A stretch of 64,000 bases of DNA, taken from the NCBI GenBank assembly GCA_947501215.1, contig CANMUS010000001.1, forward strand, positions 124,001 through 188,000, written 5' to 3'. A model generated the notes under the pieces. It ran no database searches, was not told the origin of the DNA, and was given only the letters and a program-made list of their open reading frames with translations. Both the position numbers and the translations under genes were made by a program. Positions 19,386 to 27,750 of this stretch are shown here, one piece after another. The DNA comes from an uncultured Erythrobacter sp. Lineage in GTDB: Bacteria > Pseudomonadota > Alphaproteobacteria > Sphingomonadales > Sphingomonadaceae. Position 1 is the first letter of the stretch, and each line of letters begins with the position of its first letter.

Positions 19386-19838
19386 TCAGGCCAGCGCGTC
19401 CAGCTCGTCTTTCGAGATGCCGCCGGGGATCAGGTAGAGCGGGCAGGGCAGATTGCCCGCTGTCGCCGCAAAGTGGTTGACGAGCGGGCCGGAATTGCCC
19501 TCCGCGCTCGTCGCCAGCACCAAGGCGGCGATATTGCCGTGCTCCTCGATATATTTCCGGATGACGTCGGCGGGTGGACCGGGGCGCACGGCGATGGTCG
19601 GCATCTTGCCCATCTCGCCGAAGATATTCCCCGCCGCGGAGTTGGCCATCACCTCCGCCCGGTCGCGCGCTTCTTGCTCGATCGTCGCCTGTACCCCGCC
19701 GAAGGCATTGAAGGTCTGCTGCGGCACCAGCGCCAGGATGTGGACGGTCCCGCCGGTCTTGTAGGCGCGCAGGCTGGCAAAGCGCAGCGCCCGCTTCGCC
19801 TCCTCGGTTTCGTCCATCACGACCAGATAGATACGCAT
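19386..19838 (-). CDS. universal stress protein (UspA fold)
   Basis: 150 residues from the ATG at 19838, giving M-R-I-Y-L-V-V-M-D-E-T-E-E; an upstream ATG at 19859 would add seven residues. The UspA fold is suggested by the N-terminal Asp strand, the conserved ALVLATSAEGNSGP segment and the PCPLYLIPGG end. The G-x2-G-x9-G(S/T) nucleotide motif is only partly kept, so ATP binding is uncertain. Divergent from the E2 gene. Confidence 0.85.
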   Translation of the reverse strand: MRIYLVVMDETEEAKRALRFASLRAYKTGGTVHILALVPQQTFNAFGGVQATIEQEARDRAEVMANSAAGNIFGEMGKMPTIAVRPGPPADVIRKYIEEHGNIAALVLATSAEGNSGPLVNHFAATAGNLPCPLYLIPGGISKDELDALA

Positions 19839-19966
19839 CCAAAGTCCCCTCTCTCGCACGCGGGCCTATCTTGTAATTCGTATTCTGTGCAAGGACCTTG
19901 CTTGCCCGTGCCATTTTGGCCAGAGGTGCGGGCGAACTCTCTCCCCAGCGAGGACGTAACGTAAAC

Positions 19967-21334
19967 ATGCCCACGCCGATCAAGATGCCCGCCCTGTCGC
20001 CCACCATGGAGGAGGGCACGCTCGCCAAATGGCTGGTGAAGCCGGGCGACAAGGTCGAAGCCGGCGACATCATGGCCGAGATCGAAACCGACAAGGCGAC
20101 GATGGAATTCGAAGCCGTGGACGAAGGCACGATCGCCTCGATCGCGGTGGACGAGGGCAGCGAGGGCGTGAAGGTCGGCACCGTCATCGCGATGCTTGCT
20201 GAAGAGGGCGAAGATCTGGACGAGGCAGCTGCGGCTGCACCGGAAGGGGATGCGGACAGTCAAGAGTCTGATTCCGCCCCCGCTCCGACGGAATCCGAAA
20301 AGAAGGACGTCGTCCCAGCGAAAGCTGGGACCGCTAACGAAGCCGCGCAACAGAAAGCGCCCCCAGCGTCCGCTGGGGTGACGAACGGCGCAAAGGCCCC
20401 CGCCGCGCCGAAGGGCGACAGCGGTGAGCGCATCATCGCCTCGCCACTCGCCCGCCGCATTGCCGAGCAGAAAGGCGTCGATCTCGCCGGTGTCACCGGC
20501 TCCGGCCCGCGCGGCCGCATCGTGAAGGCCGATGTCGAAGGCGCGGAAGGCGGGAAGGCAGCCGCTTCCGCCAAGCAGGACGCGACCGCCGAAATGGCCG
20601 AACCGCGTGTGCCCGGCAAAACGCCGGCCGAAAGCGAATACGGTGCGCCGTATGAGGAAGAAAAGCTCACCAATGTCCGCAAGGTCATCGCGCGCCGCCT
20701 GACCGAGAGCAAGCAGCAGGTCCCGCATTACTACCTCGCCGTGGACGTGCGGCTCGATGCGATGCTCGACCTGCGCAAGCAGCTCAACGCCGGGCTGGAA
20801 GCGGACGGGGTCAAGCTGTCCGTCAACGATATGCTGATCAAGGCTCTGGCCCGCGCATTGATGCGCGTGCCGCAGTGCAATGTCAGCTTCCAGGGCGATA
20901 CGATCCACCGCTACAAGCGCGCCGACGTGTCGGTGGCCGTTGCCGCGCCGACCGGTCTCATCACCCCGATCATCACCGAAGCCGATACCAAGGGCCTCGC
21001 CGCGATCAGCACGTCGATGAAGGAGCTTGCGGAGAAGGCGCGCGAGGGCAAGCTGCAGCCGCATGAATACCAGGGCGGCACGGCCAGCCTCTCCAACCTC
21101 GGCATGTTCGGCATCAAGCAGTTCGACGCGGTCATCAACCCGCCGCAGGGCATGATCATGGCCGTCGGCGCGGGCGAGCAGCGCCCCTATGTCGTCGACG
21201 GCGCGCTGCAGGTCGCAACCGTGATGACCGCCAGCGGCTCCTTCGACCACCGCGCCATCGACGGCGCGGATGGCGCGCAGCTGATGGAAGCTTTCAAGCA
21301 GCTTTGCGAGAACCCGATGGGGCTGGTGGTCTAA
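19967..21334 (+). CDS. pdhC: pyruvate dehydrogenase E2, dihydrolipoyllysine acetyltransferase
   Basis: 455 residues. Lipoyl domain 1-80 with the lipoylated Lys43 in E-T-D-K-A; a Pro/Ala/Gly linker; peripheral subunit-binding domain ([16 protein letters not shown]...GPRGRI); catalytic domain ending in the active-site H-R-A-I-D-G-A. Transfers acetyl groups to CoA. The start is ATG 19967, where the family N-terminus begins. The first linker contains two inverted palindromic repeats translated as VVPAKAGT and PPASAGVT. E3 follows at 22330; E1 subunits are about 40 kb away. Confidence 0.97.
   Translation: MPTPIKMPALSPTMEEGTLAKWLVKPGDKVEAGDIMAEIETDKATMEFEAVDEGTIASIAVDEGSEGVKVGTVIAMLAEEGEDLDEAAAAAPEGDADSQESDSAPAPTESEKKDVVPAKAGTANEAAQQKAPPASAGVTNGAKAPAAPKGDSGERIIASPLARRIAEQKGVDLAGVTGSGPRGRIVKADVEGAEGGKAAASAKQDATAEMAEPRVPGKTPAESEYGAPYEEEKLTNVRKVIARRLTESKQQVPHYYLAVDVRLDAMLDLRKQLNAGLEADGVKLSVNDMLIKALARALMRVPQCNVSFQGDTIHRYKRADVSVAVAAPTGLITPIITEADTKGLAAISTSMKELAEKAREGKLQPHEYQGGTASLSNLGMFGIKQFDAVINPPQGMIMAVGAGEQRPYVVDGALQVATVMTASGSFDHRAIDGADGAQLMEAFKQLCENPMGLVV
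20307..20384. repeat. inverted pair of palindromic repeats inside the E2 linker coding sequence
   Basis: Copy A, about 20307-20332, contains CCCAGCGAAAGCTGGG. Copy B, about 20359-20384, contains CCCCAGCGTCCGCTGGGG and is the reverse complement of the same unit (CGTCACCCCAGCGGACGCT versus CGTCGTCCCAGCGAAAGCT). The arms are separated by about 26 nt and read in frame through the coding sequence. They resemble extragenic palindromes widespread in proteobacteria that translate as V-V-P-A-K-A-G-T. Confidence 0.75.
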
Positions 21335-21646
21335 TTGAGGGTTACTCGCGCCTCTTTGGCGGCACTTCTTGCGGCGCACATTCTGTTTGTCTGGGGAATG
21401 CTAGGTTTCTTGGGTGAGACGTGGATTCGGGCAGTCTTCTGCACGGCTTCAAATACGCCGCTTGTCACTCCGCTGCTTGGAATCGCATGGCTAGCGGCAA
21501 CTCTAACACCCCTCGTCGGACTTTATGCGCTCTCAAGAGGACGTTGGGAAACGATCTACCTTTACTCGATTGCGTTCACGTTCTTCACTTTCTGGCTTAT
21601 TCAATTTCTCAATGAAGCTCGATTGACTTTTTGTGATGTGCTCTGA
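21335..21646 (+). CDS. small hydrophobic protein, three predicted membrane segments
   Basis: 103 residues from a TTG codon that follows the E2 stop at once. Hydrophobic stretches at about 8-28, 44-63 and 73-92. It is visibly less GC-rich than its neighbours (for example the stretch 21480-21630). The end overlaps the thioesterase start by about 11 nt. No family recognised. It is supported by open frame, membrane pattern and tight packing; the unusual start codon and composition lower confidence. Confidence 0.55.
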   Translation: MRVTRASLAALLAAHILFVWGMLGFLGETWIRAVFCTASNTPLVTPLLGIAWLAATLTPLVGLYALSRGRWETIYLYSIAFTFFTFWLIQFLNEARLTFCDVL

Positions 21647-22019
21647 TCCCCTCATCCGCGTCACGGCGATGCCAACCGACCTCAACCCCTATGGCGGGGT
21701 GTTCGGCGGGTGGCTGATGAGCCAGATGGCGCTCGGCGCGGGTTCACTTGCGAGCCGGGAGGGGCAGGGCAAGGCGGTGGTCGTCTCGGCCACCGATTTC
21801 GCCTTCCCTGGCGCGATGGCCGTGGGCGACGAGCTGTCGGTCTATTGCGAAATCCTCGCCACCGGCAAAACCTCGCTGACCATCGCCGCCGAAGCCATCG
21901 CCCGCGAGCGCAATGGCGAAGCCGAGACCAAGGTGGCGAGCGGCACGTTCAAATTCGTGATGCTGGGCGACGACGACAAACCGCGCCCGGTGCGCGCGGT
22001 CGGAGGCAAGTGGGCTTGA
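21636..22019 (+). CDS. hotdog-fold acyl-CoA thioesterase
   Basis: 127 residues from ATG 21636 (a GTG three bases earlier is possible). Pattern of YciA-type acyl-CoA hydrolases: N-P-Y-G-G-V-F-G-G-W-L-M-S-Q-M, with the central helix after it, then a V-S-A-T-D-F-A-F strand, GDELSVYCEI and GTFKFVM. Hydrolyses acyl-CoA in the cytoplasm; preferred chain length is unknown. Confidence 0.88.
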   Translation: MCSDPLIRVTAMPTDLNPYGGVFGGWLMSQMALGAGSLASREGQGKAVVVSATDFAFPGAMAVGDELSVYCEILATGKTSLTIAAEAIARERNGEAETKVASGTFKFVMLGDDDKPRPVRAVGGKWA

Positions 22020-22329
22020 TCTTGCGCGTCCACCCCTCTTCCGTTCGGGCTGAGCTTGTCGAAGCCTCTTTCTTCTTTTTCGGCGTGGCGCCAGAAGTGA
22101 AGTGCGGCCCTTCGACAAGCTCAGAGCGAACGGGTTTGGAAGACCCGCAAATGCGCGCGGCGCTGTCCTACACAGGGCCGTTCATGGCAGATGAAGGGCA
22201 TGATCGCCGCTCGCCCCTCCGTGACATCAGCCGAAAGCACCCGCTCGCGACCCAGAAGATTTTTCCCGCCTGGACTGTGTAACACCCGGTCCATGTCTGA
22301 GACGAAACGAGAGACACCAGAGACGAATC
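22020..22329. other. 310-bp gap between thioesterase and lpd
   Basis: Holds REP-like element copy 2 (22041-22133). The remaining about 195 bp contains no convincing coding frame; an open frame on the plus strand here is short and atypical. The last 60 bp, with the purine-rich AGAGACACCAGAGACG just before the ATG at 22330, probably provides the lpd leader and ribosome-binding site. No clear promoter is seen. Confidence 0.5.
22041..22133. repeat. REP-like inverted-repeat element, copy 2
   Basis: Arms CCGTTCGGGCTGAGCTTGTC (22041-22060, continuing GAAG to 22064) and CTTCGACAAGCTCAGAGCG (from 22110, ending 22133) pair at 22 of 24 positions around a 45-nt spacer. Read on the minus strand, the element matches copy 1 at 13403-13492 from end to end, so the two copies are in opposite orientation. 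Confidence 0.8.
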
Positions 22330-23745
22330 ATGGCTGACACCCAATATGACGTAATCGTGCTCGGCAGCGGACCCGGCGGCTATGTCGCGGCGATCCGCTG
22401 CGCGCAGCTGGGGCTGAAAACCGCCATCGTGGAGCGCGAGCTGCTCGGTGGGATCTGCCTCAACTGGGGCTGTATACCGACCAAGGCGCTGCTGCGGTCG
22501 GCCGAGATCAAGCACTTCATGGAGCATGCGGGCGACTACGGGCTGAAGGTCGCATGCAAGATCGAAGCCGATCTCGAAGCAGTGGTGAAGCGCAGCCGCG
22601 GCGTCGCCAAACAGCTCAATCAGGGCGTCACGCACCTGATGAAGAAGAACAAGATCGCGGTCCACATGGGGGAGGGCACGCTGACCGGTCCGACCAGCCT
22701 CACCGTCAAGGGCGAAGAGGGGGAGGAGAAGCTCTCCGCCAAGCACGTGATCGTCGCCACCGGTGCCCGCGCGCGCGACCTGCCTTTCGCCAAGGCGGAC
22801 GGCAAGCGGGTGTGGACCTATCGCACCGCCATGACCCCGCCCGACATGCCCAAGAAGCTGCTGGTGATCGGCAGCGGTGCGATAGGGATCGAGTTCGCAA
22901 GCTTCTACAACGACATGGGCGCGGATGTGACCGTGGTCGAAATGCTCGACCGGATCGTGCCGGTGGAGGACAAGGACGTCTCCGCCTTCCTCGAGAAGAA
23001 CCTGACCAAGCAGGGCATGACGATCATGACCGGAGCCGGTGTCGAGGACCTCAAGGTCTCCGATAAGGGTGTGAAGGCCAAGATCAAGGATGCGAAGGGC
23101 AAGGTCGGCGAGACCGAGTTCAGCCACTGCATCGTCGCCATCGGCATCGTGCCGAACACCGAAGGCATCGGCCTAGACAAGCTGGTCGAAATGGACCGCG
23201 GCTTCATCCAGATCGACGGGATGGGGCGCACCAAGTCGAAGGGCCTGTGGGCCATCGGCGACTGCACACCCGGCCCCTGGCTGGCGCACAAGGCGAGCCA
23301 CGAAGGCGTGACCGCCGCCGAAGCCATCGCGACCGAGCTGGGCTTGAAGGGCCTCCACCCGCATGCGCTCGACCGCGCCAACATCCCGGGTTGCACCTAT
23401 TGCCACCCGCAGATCGCCAGCGTCGGCCTGACCGAGGAAAAGGCGAAGGAAGCGGGCCATGAGGTCAAGGCCGGAACCTTCCCCTTCATCGGCAACGGCA
23501 AGGCCATCGCGCTGGGCGAGGCGGAGGGCTTCTGCAAGACCGTGTTCGACGCCAAGACCGGCGAGCTGCTGGGCGCGCACATGGTCGGCGCGGAAGTGAC
23601 CGAGATGATCCAGGGCTTCGTCGTCGGCAAGACGCTGGAGACCACCGAGGCGGAACTGATGCAGACCGTCTTCCCGCATCCGACCATCAGCGAGAGCATG
23701 CACGAGAGCGTGCTCGCGAGCTACGGCAGAGCCCTGCATATCTGA
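22330..23745 (+). CDS. lpdA: dihydrolipoyl dehydrogenase (E3)
   Basis: 471 residues. FAD-binding G-S-G-P-G-G-Y near the N-terminus, redox disulfide C-L-N-W-G-C within GGICLNWGCIPTK, NAD-binding G-S-G-A-I-G-I-E, and the C-terminal H-P-T-I-S-E active-site His/Glu motif. Reoxidises dihydrolipoamide of E2. Its location near pdhC suggests it serves PDH, though it may also serve other 2-oxoacid complexes. Confidence 0.98.
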   Translation: MADTQYDVIVLGSGPGGYVAAIRCAQLGLKTAIVERELLGGICLNWGCIPTKALLRSAEIKHFMEHAGDYGLKVACKIEADLEAVVKRSRGVAKQLNQGVTHLMKKNKIAVHMGEGTLTGPTSLTVKGEEGEEKLSAKHVIVATGARARDLPFAKADGKRVWTYRTAMTPPDMPKKLLVIGSGAIGIEFASFYNDMGADVTVVEMLDRIVPVEDKDVSAFLEKNLTKQGMTIMTGAGVEDLKVSDKGVKAKIKDAKGKVGETEFSHCIVAIGIVPNTEGIGLDKLVEMDRGFIQIDGMGRTKSKGLWAIGDCTPGPWLAHKASHEGVTAAEAIATELGLKGLHPHALDRANIPGCTYCHPQIASVGLTEEKAKEAGHEVKAGTFPFIGNGKAIALGEAEGFCKTVFDAKTGELLGAHMVGAEVTEMIQGFVVGKTLETTEAELMQTVFPHPTISESMHESVLASYGRALHI

Positions 23746-23780
23746 TGGGCACGTCTAGGGCGGGAAGCTAGGGGAAATTG

Positions 23781-25640
23781 ATGACGAGTTTCCTGATCCT
23801 CGCCTTCCTGCTCCTCGTCGCAGGCGTGGTGGCCGTCCCGCTGGCGAGCCGCTTCGGCCTCGGCTCGGTGCTCGGCTACCTGCTGGCGGGCATGGCGATC
23901 AGCCCGCTGCTCGGCACGCTGAATGTCGATGTCGAGGCGCTGCAGGTCTTCGCCGAGTTCGGCGTGGTGATGATGCTGTTCATCATCGGCCTCGAGATGG
24001 AGCCGAAGCGCCTGTGGGACATGCGCGGCAAGCTGGCCGGGCTGGGCGGCGGACAGGTGCTGCTGACGACCGGCGCGATCTTCGTGATCGGGCTGATCGC
24101 GGCGAACCCGTGGCAGACCGCGCTGGCCATCGCGCTCATCCTCGCGCTCTCCTCCACGGCGATCATCGTCCAGACGCTGACCGAGAAGAACCTGTTGCGC
24201 AGCGAAGGCGGCGAGGCCAGCTTCTCGGTGCTGCTGGTCCAGGACGTGGCGGTAATCCCGATCCTGGCGTTGCTGCCGCTGCTTGCAATGCCGGAGCTCT
24301 ACAGCGCCGCTGCTGCAGGGCACGGCGGGGAGGGCGCGCATGGCGGGATCGACCTGACCGAGGCGATGCCCGTCTGGCTCGCGGGCCTCTCGCGCGTTGC
24401 CGCTGTCGCAGCCGTCGTCGCGATCGGCATCTACGCCATCCGTCCGCTCTTCCGCTACATCGCCGCAGCCAATCTGCGCGAGCTCTTCACGGCGGCCGCG
24501 CTGGTCGTGGTGATCGGTATCGCCCTGCTCATGTCTCTCGTCGGCCTTTCACCGGCGCTCGGAGCATTCGTCGCCGGTGTTGTGCTGGCGACCAGCGAGT
24601 ACCGCCACGAACTCGAAAGCGACATCGACCCGTTCAAGGGGCTGCTGCTAGGCCTGTTCTTCATCACCGTGGGCGCCGGGATCGACTTCGGGCTTGCCGC
24701 CGGAATGATCGGCGAAGTGGTGTTCTGGGCGGCGGTGATCATCCTCGCCAAGATGGCGGTGCTGCTGCTGGTCGGCTACAGCTACGGACTGCGGCGACAG
24801 GCGCTCTGGCTGTTCGCGCTCAGCCTGCCGCAGGCCGGAGAGTTCGCCTTCGTCCTGATCGCCTTCGCTGTCGGCAATTCCGTGTTCGACCAGGCTATGG
24901 CCGATCTGCTGCTGCTCGTCGTGGCACTGACGATGCTGGTCACGCCGCTGCTGTTCATCCTCTACGACAAGGTCGTGGCGCGCGCCTACTGCACTGGCCA
25001 GCAGGGCGAGGCAGACACGATCGACGAGGAGAGCCAGGTCATCATCGCAGGGCGCGGGCGAGTCGGCGGGATCGTCGACCGCATGCTGCAGGCCGCGGGC
25101 TACTCCACCACCGTCATCGACTACGACAGCAAACATCTCGAGATGGTTCGCAAGTTCGGCTTCCGCAGCTACTTCGGCGATGCCACGCGACCGGACCTGC
25201 TGGCTTCGGCAGGTATCGACAAAGCGAAGCTGCTGGTCGTCACACTCGATGAGAAAGAGCAAATCGACCGCTTGGTCAAATACGCCGTCGCCAACTTTCC
25301 GAAGCTGCATGTGACCGCGCGGGCGATCGACCGAAACCACGTCTACGAGCTGTGGGCCTATGGTTGCCGCGATATCATCCGCGAGACCTACGACAGCTCG
25401 CTCCGCATGGGGCGCTCGGCATTCGAGGCACTGGGCATGGATCGCCAGCAAGCGCGTGCGGCGACCGATGCCTTCGAGGAAATGGACCGCAGCTCGATGC
25501 GCGAGGTCGCCGATCTCTACGACATGGACATCCCCTTCGAGCAGAACGAGCCGCTGATCGCCAAGGTCAAGGAACTGCGCAGCGAGTGGGATCCGATCCT
25601 GCGAGAGCAAATGGATGAAATCCTGAAGAGGGGCCACTGA
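23781..25640 (+). CDS. CPA2-family monovalent cation:proton antiporter (KefB/KefC-like)
   Basis: 619 residues. About 12 membrane segments of the Na+/H+ exchanger fold (starting FLILAFLLLVAGVVAVPLASRFGLG), then a TrkA-N Rossmann domain (VIIAGRGRVGGIVDRML) near residues 415-540. Resembles glutathione-gated potassium efflux systems, but no ancillary KefF/KefG gene is adjacent. ATG 23781 follows the RBS GGGGAAAT; a TTG one codon earlier is possible. Shares 1 nt with the aminotransferase. Confidence 0.92.
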   Translation: MTSFLILAFLLLVAGVVAVPLASRFGLGSVLGYLLAGMAISPLLGTLNVDVEALQVFAEFGVVMMLFIIGLEMEPKRLWDMRGKLAGLGGGQVLLTTGAIFVIGLIAANPWQTALAIALILALSSTAIIVQTLTEKNLLRSEGGEASFSVLLVQDVAVIPILALLPLLAMPELYSAAAAGHGGEGAHGGIDLTEAMPVWLAGLSRVAAVAAVVAIGIYAIRPLFRYIAAANLRELFTAAALVVVIGIALLMSLVGLSPALGAFVAGVVLATSEYRHELESDIDPFKGLLLGLFFITVGAGIDFGLAAGMIGEVVFWAAVIILAKMAVLLLVGYSYGLRRQALWLFALSLPQAGEFAFVLIAFAVGNSVFDQAMADLLLLVVALTMLVTPLLFILYDKVVARAYCTGQQGEADTIDEESQVIIAGRGRVGGIVDRMLQAAGYSTTVIDYDSKHLEMVRKFGFRSYFGDATRPDLLASAGIDKAKLLVVTLDEKEQIDRLVKYAVANFPKLHVTARAIDRNHVYELWAYGCRDIIRETYDSSLRMGRSAFEALGMDRQQARAATDAFEEMDRSSMREVADLYDMDIPFEQNEPLIAKVKELRSEWDPILREQMDEILKRGH

Positions 25641-26575
25641 TGGACGCCGAAGCTCGCGGAACACATCTCTACGTCGCCGACGAGCGCAACCAGAATGTCC
25701 TGATCGATATCAATGGCGAGCACCATCGCCGTCCCGATGCCAAGATCAGCGTCTTCGACAGCGGCTTCGTGCTTGGCGACGGGGTGTGGGAGGGCATTCG
25801 CCTGCATCACGGAAGGCTCGCCTTCCTCGATCGCCACCTGGACCGTCTCTGGCGCGGTGCAAAAGCGATCCACATGGATATCGGCATCCCGCGCAGGGAA
25901 ATGAAGCGGCGCTTATACGCCGTGCTGGACGCGAACGGGATGGACGGGGAGGGCGTCCATATCCGGCTGATGGTCACCCGCGGCATTCGCTCCACGCCCT
26001 ATCAGGATCCCCGCGTGGTAGTGACCCCTGCGACCATCGTGATGATCCCGGAATGGAAGGAGCCCGCGCCGGAAACGGCGACGCGCATGCTGACGCTCGC
26101 CACGGTCCACGTGCGCCGCGGCTATCCCGATGTGCAGGACCCGATGCTCAATTCGCATAGCAAGCTCAACTGCATCACCGCCTGTATCCAGGCAGCGCAG
26201 GCCGGAGCGGACGAGGGCCTGATGCTCGACCCGCACGGCTTCGTCGCGACCTGCAATTCGACGCACTTCTTCATCGTGCGCGAGGGCGAGGTCTGGACTT
26301 CCAGCGGCGACTATTGCCTCGATGGTATCACCCGCGGCGTGGTGATCGAGATCGCTAGGGAGGCCGGCATGACGGTGCGCGAGCGCAACTTCTCGCTGAC
26401 GCACGTCTATAGTGCCGAGGAGGCTTTCACGACCGGAACCTTCGCAGGTGTCGCTCCGGTGGGAACGATCGACGGTCGTGTGATCTCCATACAGCGCGGC
26501 CCCGTCGTCGAGCGCCTTCAGCAGCTCTATCTCGACCGGTTGGCAAAGGATGTCGCGGAGAGGGATCGGCCATGA
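25640..26575 (+). CDS. class IV PLP aminotransferase (branched-chain/D-amino-acid aminotransferase-like)
   Basis: 311 residues of fold type IV: V-F-D-S-G-F-V-L-G-D-G-V-W-E-G-I-R at about 40-55, the PLP Lys in LNSHSKLNCI at about 178, and C-terminal T-G-T-F-A-G-V-A-P-V-G. It differs from IlvE in length and in lacking the IlvE-specific end. The substrate is unassigned: amino acid, D-amino acid or aminodeoxychorismate-like. The start overlaps the antiporter stop and the stop overlaps the next gene by 4 nt, pointing to co-translation with the sulfotransferase-like gene. Confidence 0.88.
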   Translation: MDAEARGTHLYVADERNQNVLIDINGEHHRRPDAKISVFDSGFVLGDGVWEGIRLHHGRLAFLDRHLDRLWRGAKAIHMDIGIPRREMKRRLYAVLDANGMDGEGVHIRLMVTRGIRSTPYQDPRVVVTPATIVMIPEWKEPAPETATRMLTLATVHVRRGYPDVQDPMLNSHSKLNCITACIQAAQAGADEGLMLDPHGFVATCNSTHFFIVREGEVWTSSGDYCLDGITRGVVIEIAREAGMTVRERNFSLTHVYSAEEAFTTGTFAGVAPVGTIDGRVISIQRGPVVERLQQLYLDRLAKDVAERDRP

Positions 26576-27303
26576 CCATTCGCATCGCCATGTGGTCCGG
26601 CCCCCGCAATATCTCGACCGCCATGATGCGCAGCTTCGGGTCGCGCGACGACTGTGCCGTTTCCGACGAGCCTTTCTATGGTGCCTTCCTGAAGACCAGC
26701 AGGGAGGATCATCCTCTCGGACGCGAAACGATCGAGTCGATGGATTGCGACTGGCATTCGATCCTTGAGACACAATCCGGGCCTGCACCGAACGGCGAAC
26801 CGATCTGGTATCAGAAGCACATGCCGCACCACATGCTGGGGCCGGTCTCGATCGAGGATATGCCGCAACATCGCCATGCCTTCCTCATTCGCGCTCCCGA
26901 ACGGGTCGTGGCGAGCTATCGCAAGAAGAACGAATTGCGCCGCCCCGAGATGTTGGGGTTGGAGCAGCTACGGCGCTATTTCGAATTCGAGAGAGATCGC
27001 TCCGGCCGCGTCCCTCCGGTTGTAGATTCGGATGACATTCTCGCAGATCCGGCTCGCGTTCTCGGATGCTTGTGCCATGCACTCGAAATACCGTGGGATC
27101 CGGCCATGCTGTCCTGGGAAACCGGCCCTCACGCCGAAGACGGCGTCTGGGGTGTGCATTGGTACGACAAGGTCAACGCCTCCACCGGCTTCGGCGCAGC
27201 TCCCGACGAGATACCGCAACTGGACGGAGAATATGCCCGTGTCGCCGACGCTTGCCGCGATGACTACGAGGCACTCTCGCGGCACCGGCTCTCGGTCGAC
27301 TGA
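26572..27303 (+). CDS. sulfotransferase-like P-loop protein paired with the aminotransferase
   Basis: 243 residues. The N-terminus M-W-S-G-P-R-N-I-S-T-A-M-M-R-S-F-G resembles the 5'-phosphosulfate (PAPS) loop of sulfotransferases, and HAFLIRAPERVVASYRKKNEL resembles the 3'-phosphate-binding region (R-x-P, then S). Its overlap with the class IV aminotransferase suggests joint action on an amino-acid-derived molecule, but no pathway is known to me. Activity is unproven; it may bind a different nucleotide. Confidence 0.75.
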   Translation: MTIRIAMWSGPRNISTAMMRSFGSRDDCAVSDEPFYGAFLKTSREDHPLGRETIESMDCDWHSILETQSGPAPNGEPIWYQKHMPHHMLGPVSIEDMPQHRHAFLIRAPERVVASYRKKNELRRPEMLGLEQLRRYFEFERDRSGRVPPVVDSDDILADPARVLGCLCHALEIPWDPAMLSWETGPHAEDGVWGVHWYDKVNASTGFGAAPDEIPQLDGEYARVADACRDDYEALSRHRLSVD

Positions 27304-27354
27304 AACGCTGCAACCCACTGTCTTCTCATGCGTTACGGTTCAGAGGAGACAATC

Positions 27355-27540
27355 ATGGAATATGAAATCGACGATCAGCCGCAGGGCGAGGAAGACGATC
27401 TGGAAGCACAGCGCGATGGCGGCATCGTGGAGGATCACATCGCTCTGAAGAACCAGTCGAGCGTCGAGGCAGAGGACTATCCCGCCTCTCAACGCGCCGA
27501 TCAATCTCTGGTTCGCGGTCTTAAAAAGAAGAAGGACTAG
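27355..27540 (+). CDS. small acidic hypothetical protein
   Basis: 61 residues from ATG 27355, preceded by a strong GAGGAGAC ribosome-binding site; a longer version from 27328 is less likely. It is Glu/Asp-rich with a basic end K-K-K-K-D. No hydrophobic segment and no recognised domain. It ends just before tRNA-Ser on the opposite strand. The good RBS and coding bias make it likely real. Confidence 0.65.
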   Translation: MEYEIDDQPQGEEDDLEAQRDGGIVEDHIALKNQSSVEAEDYPASQRADQSLVRGLKKKKD

Positions 27541-27541
27541 C

Positions 27542-27631
27542 TGGCGGACAGGGTGGGATTCGAACCCACGAAGGGCTTGCACCCTTGCCGGTTTTCAAGA
27601 CCGGTGCATTCAACCGCTCTGCCACCTGTCC
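27542..27631 (-). tRNA. tRNA-Ser(UGA)
   Basis: Read on the minus strand the gene starts GGACAGGTGGCAGAG and ends CCTGTCC-G-CCA. The acceptor stem is GGACAGG/CCTGTCC, the anticodon loop is CTTGAAA with anticodon TGA, the long variable arm (AAGGGTGCAAGCCCTT region) marks a class II tRNA, and the T arm contains GGTTCGAATCC. The CCA is encoded. Length 90 nt, normal for tRNA-Ser. Confidence 0.97.
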
Positions 27632-27750
27632 GCGAGCGAAAGGCTAGCTAGCGTCAAGCATCCGGCTTGTCACGACCGACATGGCTCATTTCGTGAGGCC
27701 ATGCGAAATCCGACACTTGCCATTCATCTCGCGTCTGCGAGAATTGGGAG

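Noticed and set aside
22134..22290. open frame continuing past the thioesterase
   Set aside because: Crosses the repeat and has no RBS or domain; treated as leader DNA.
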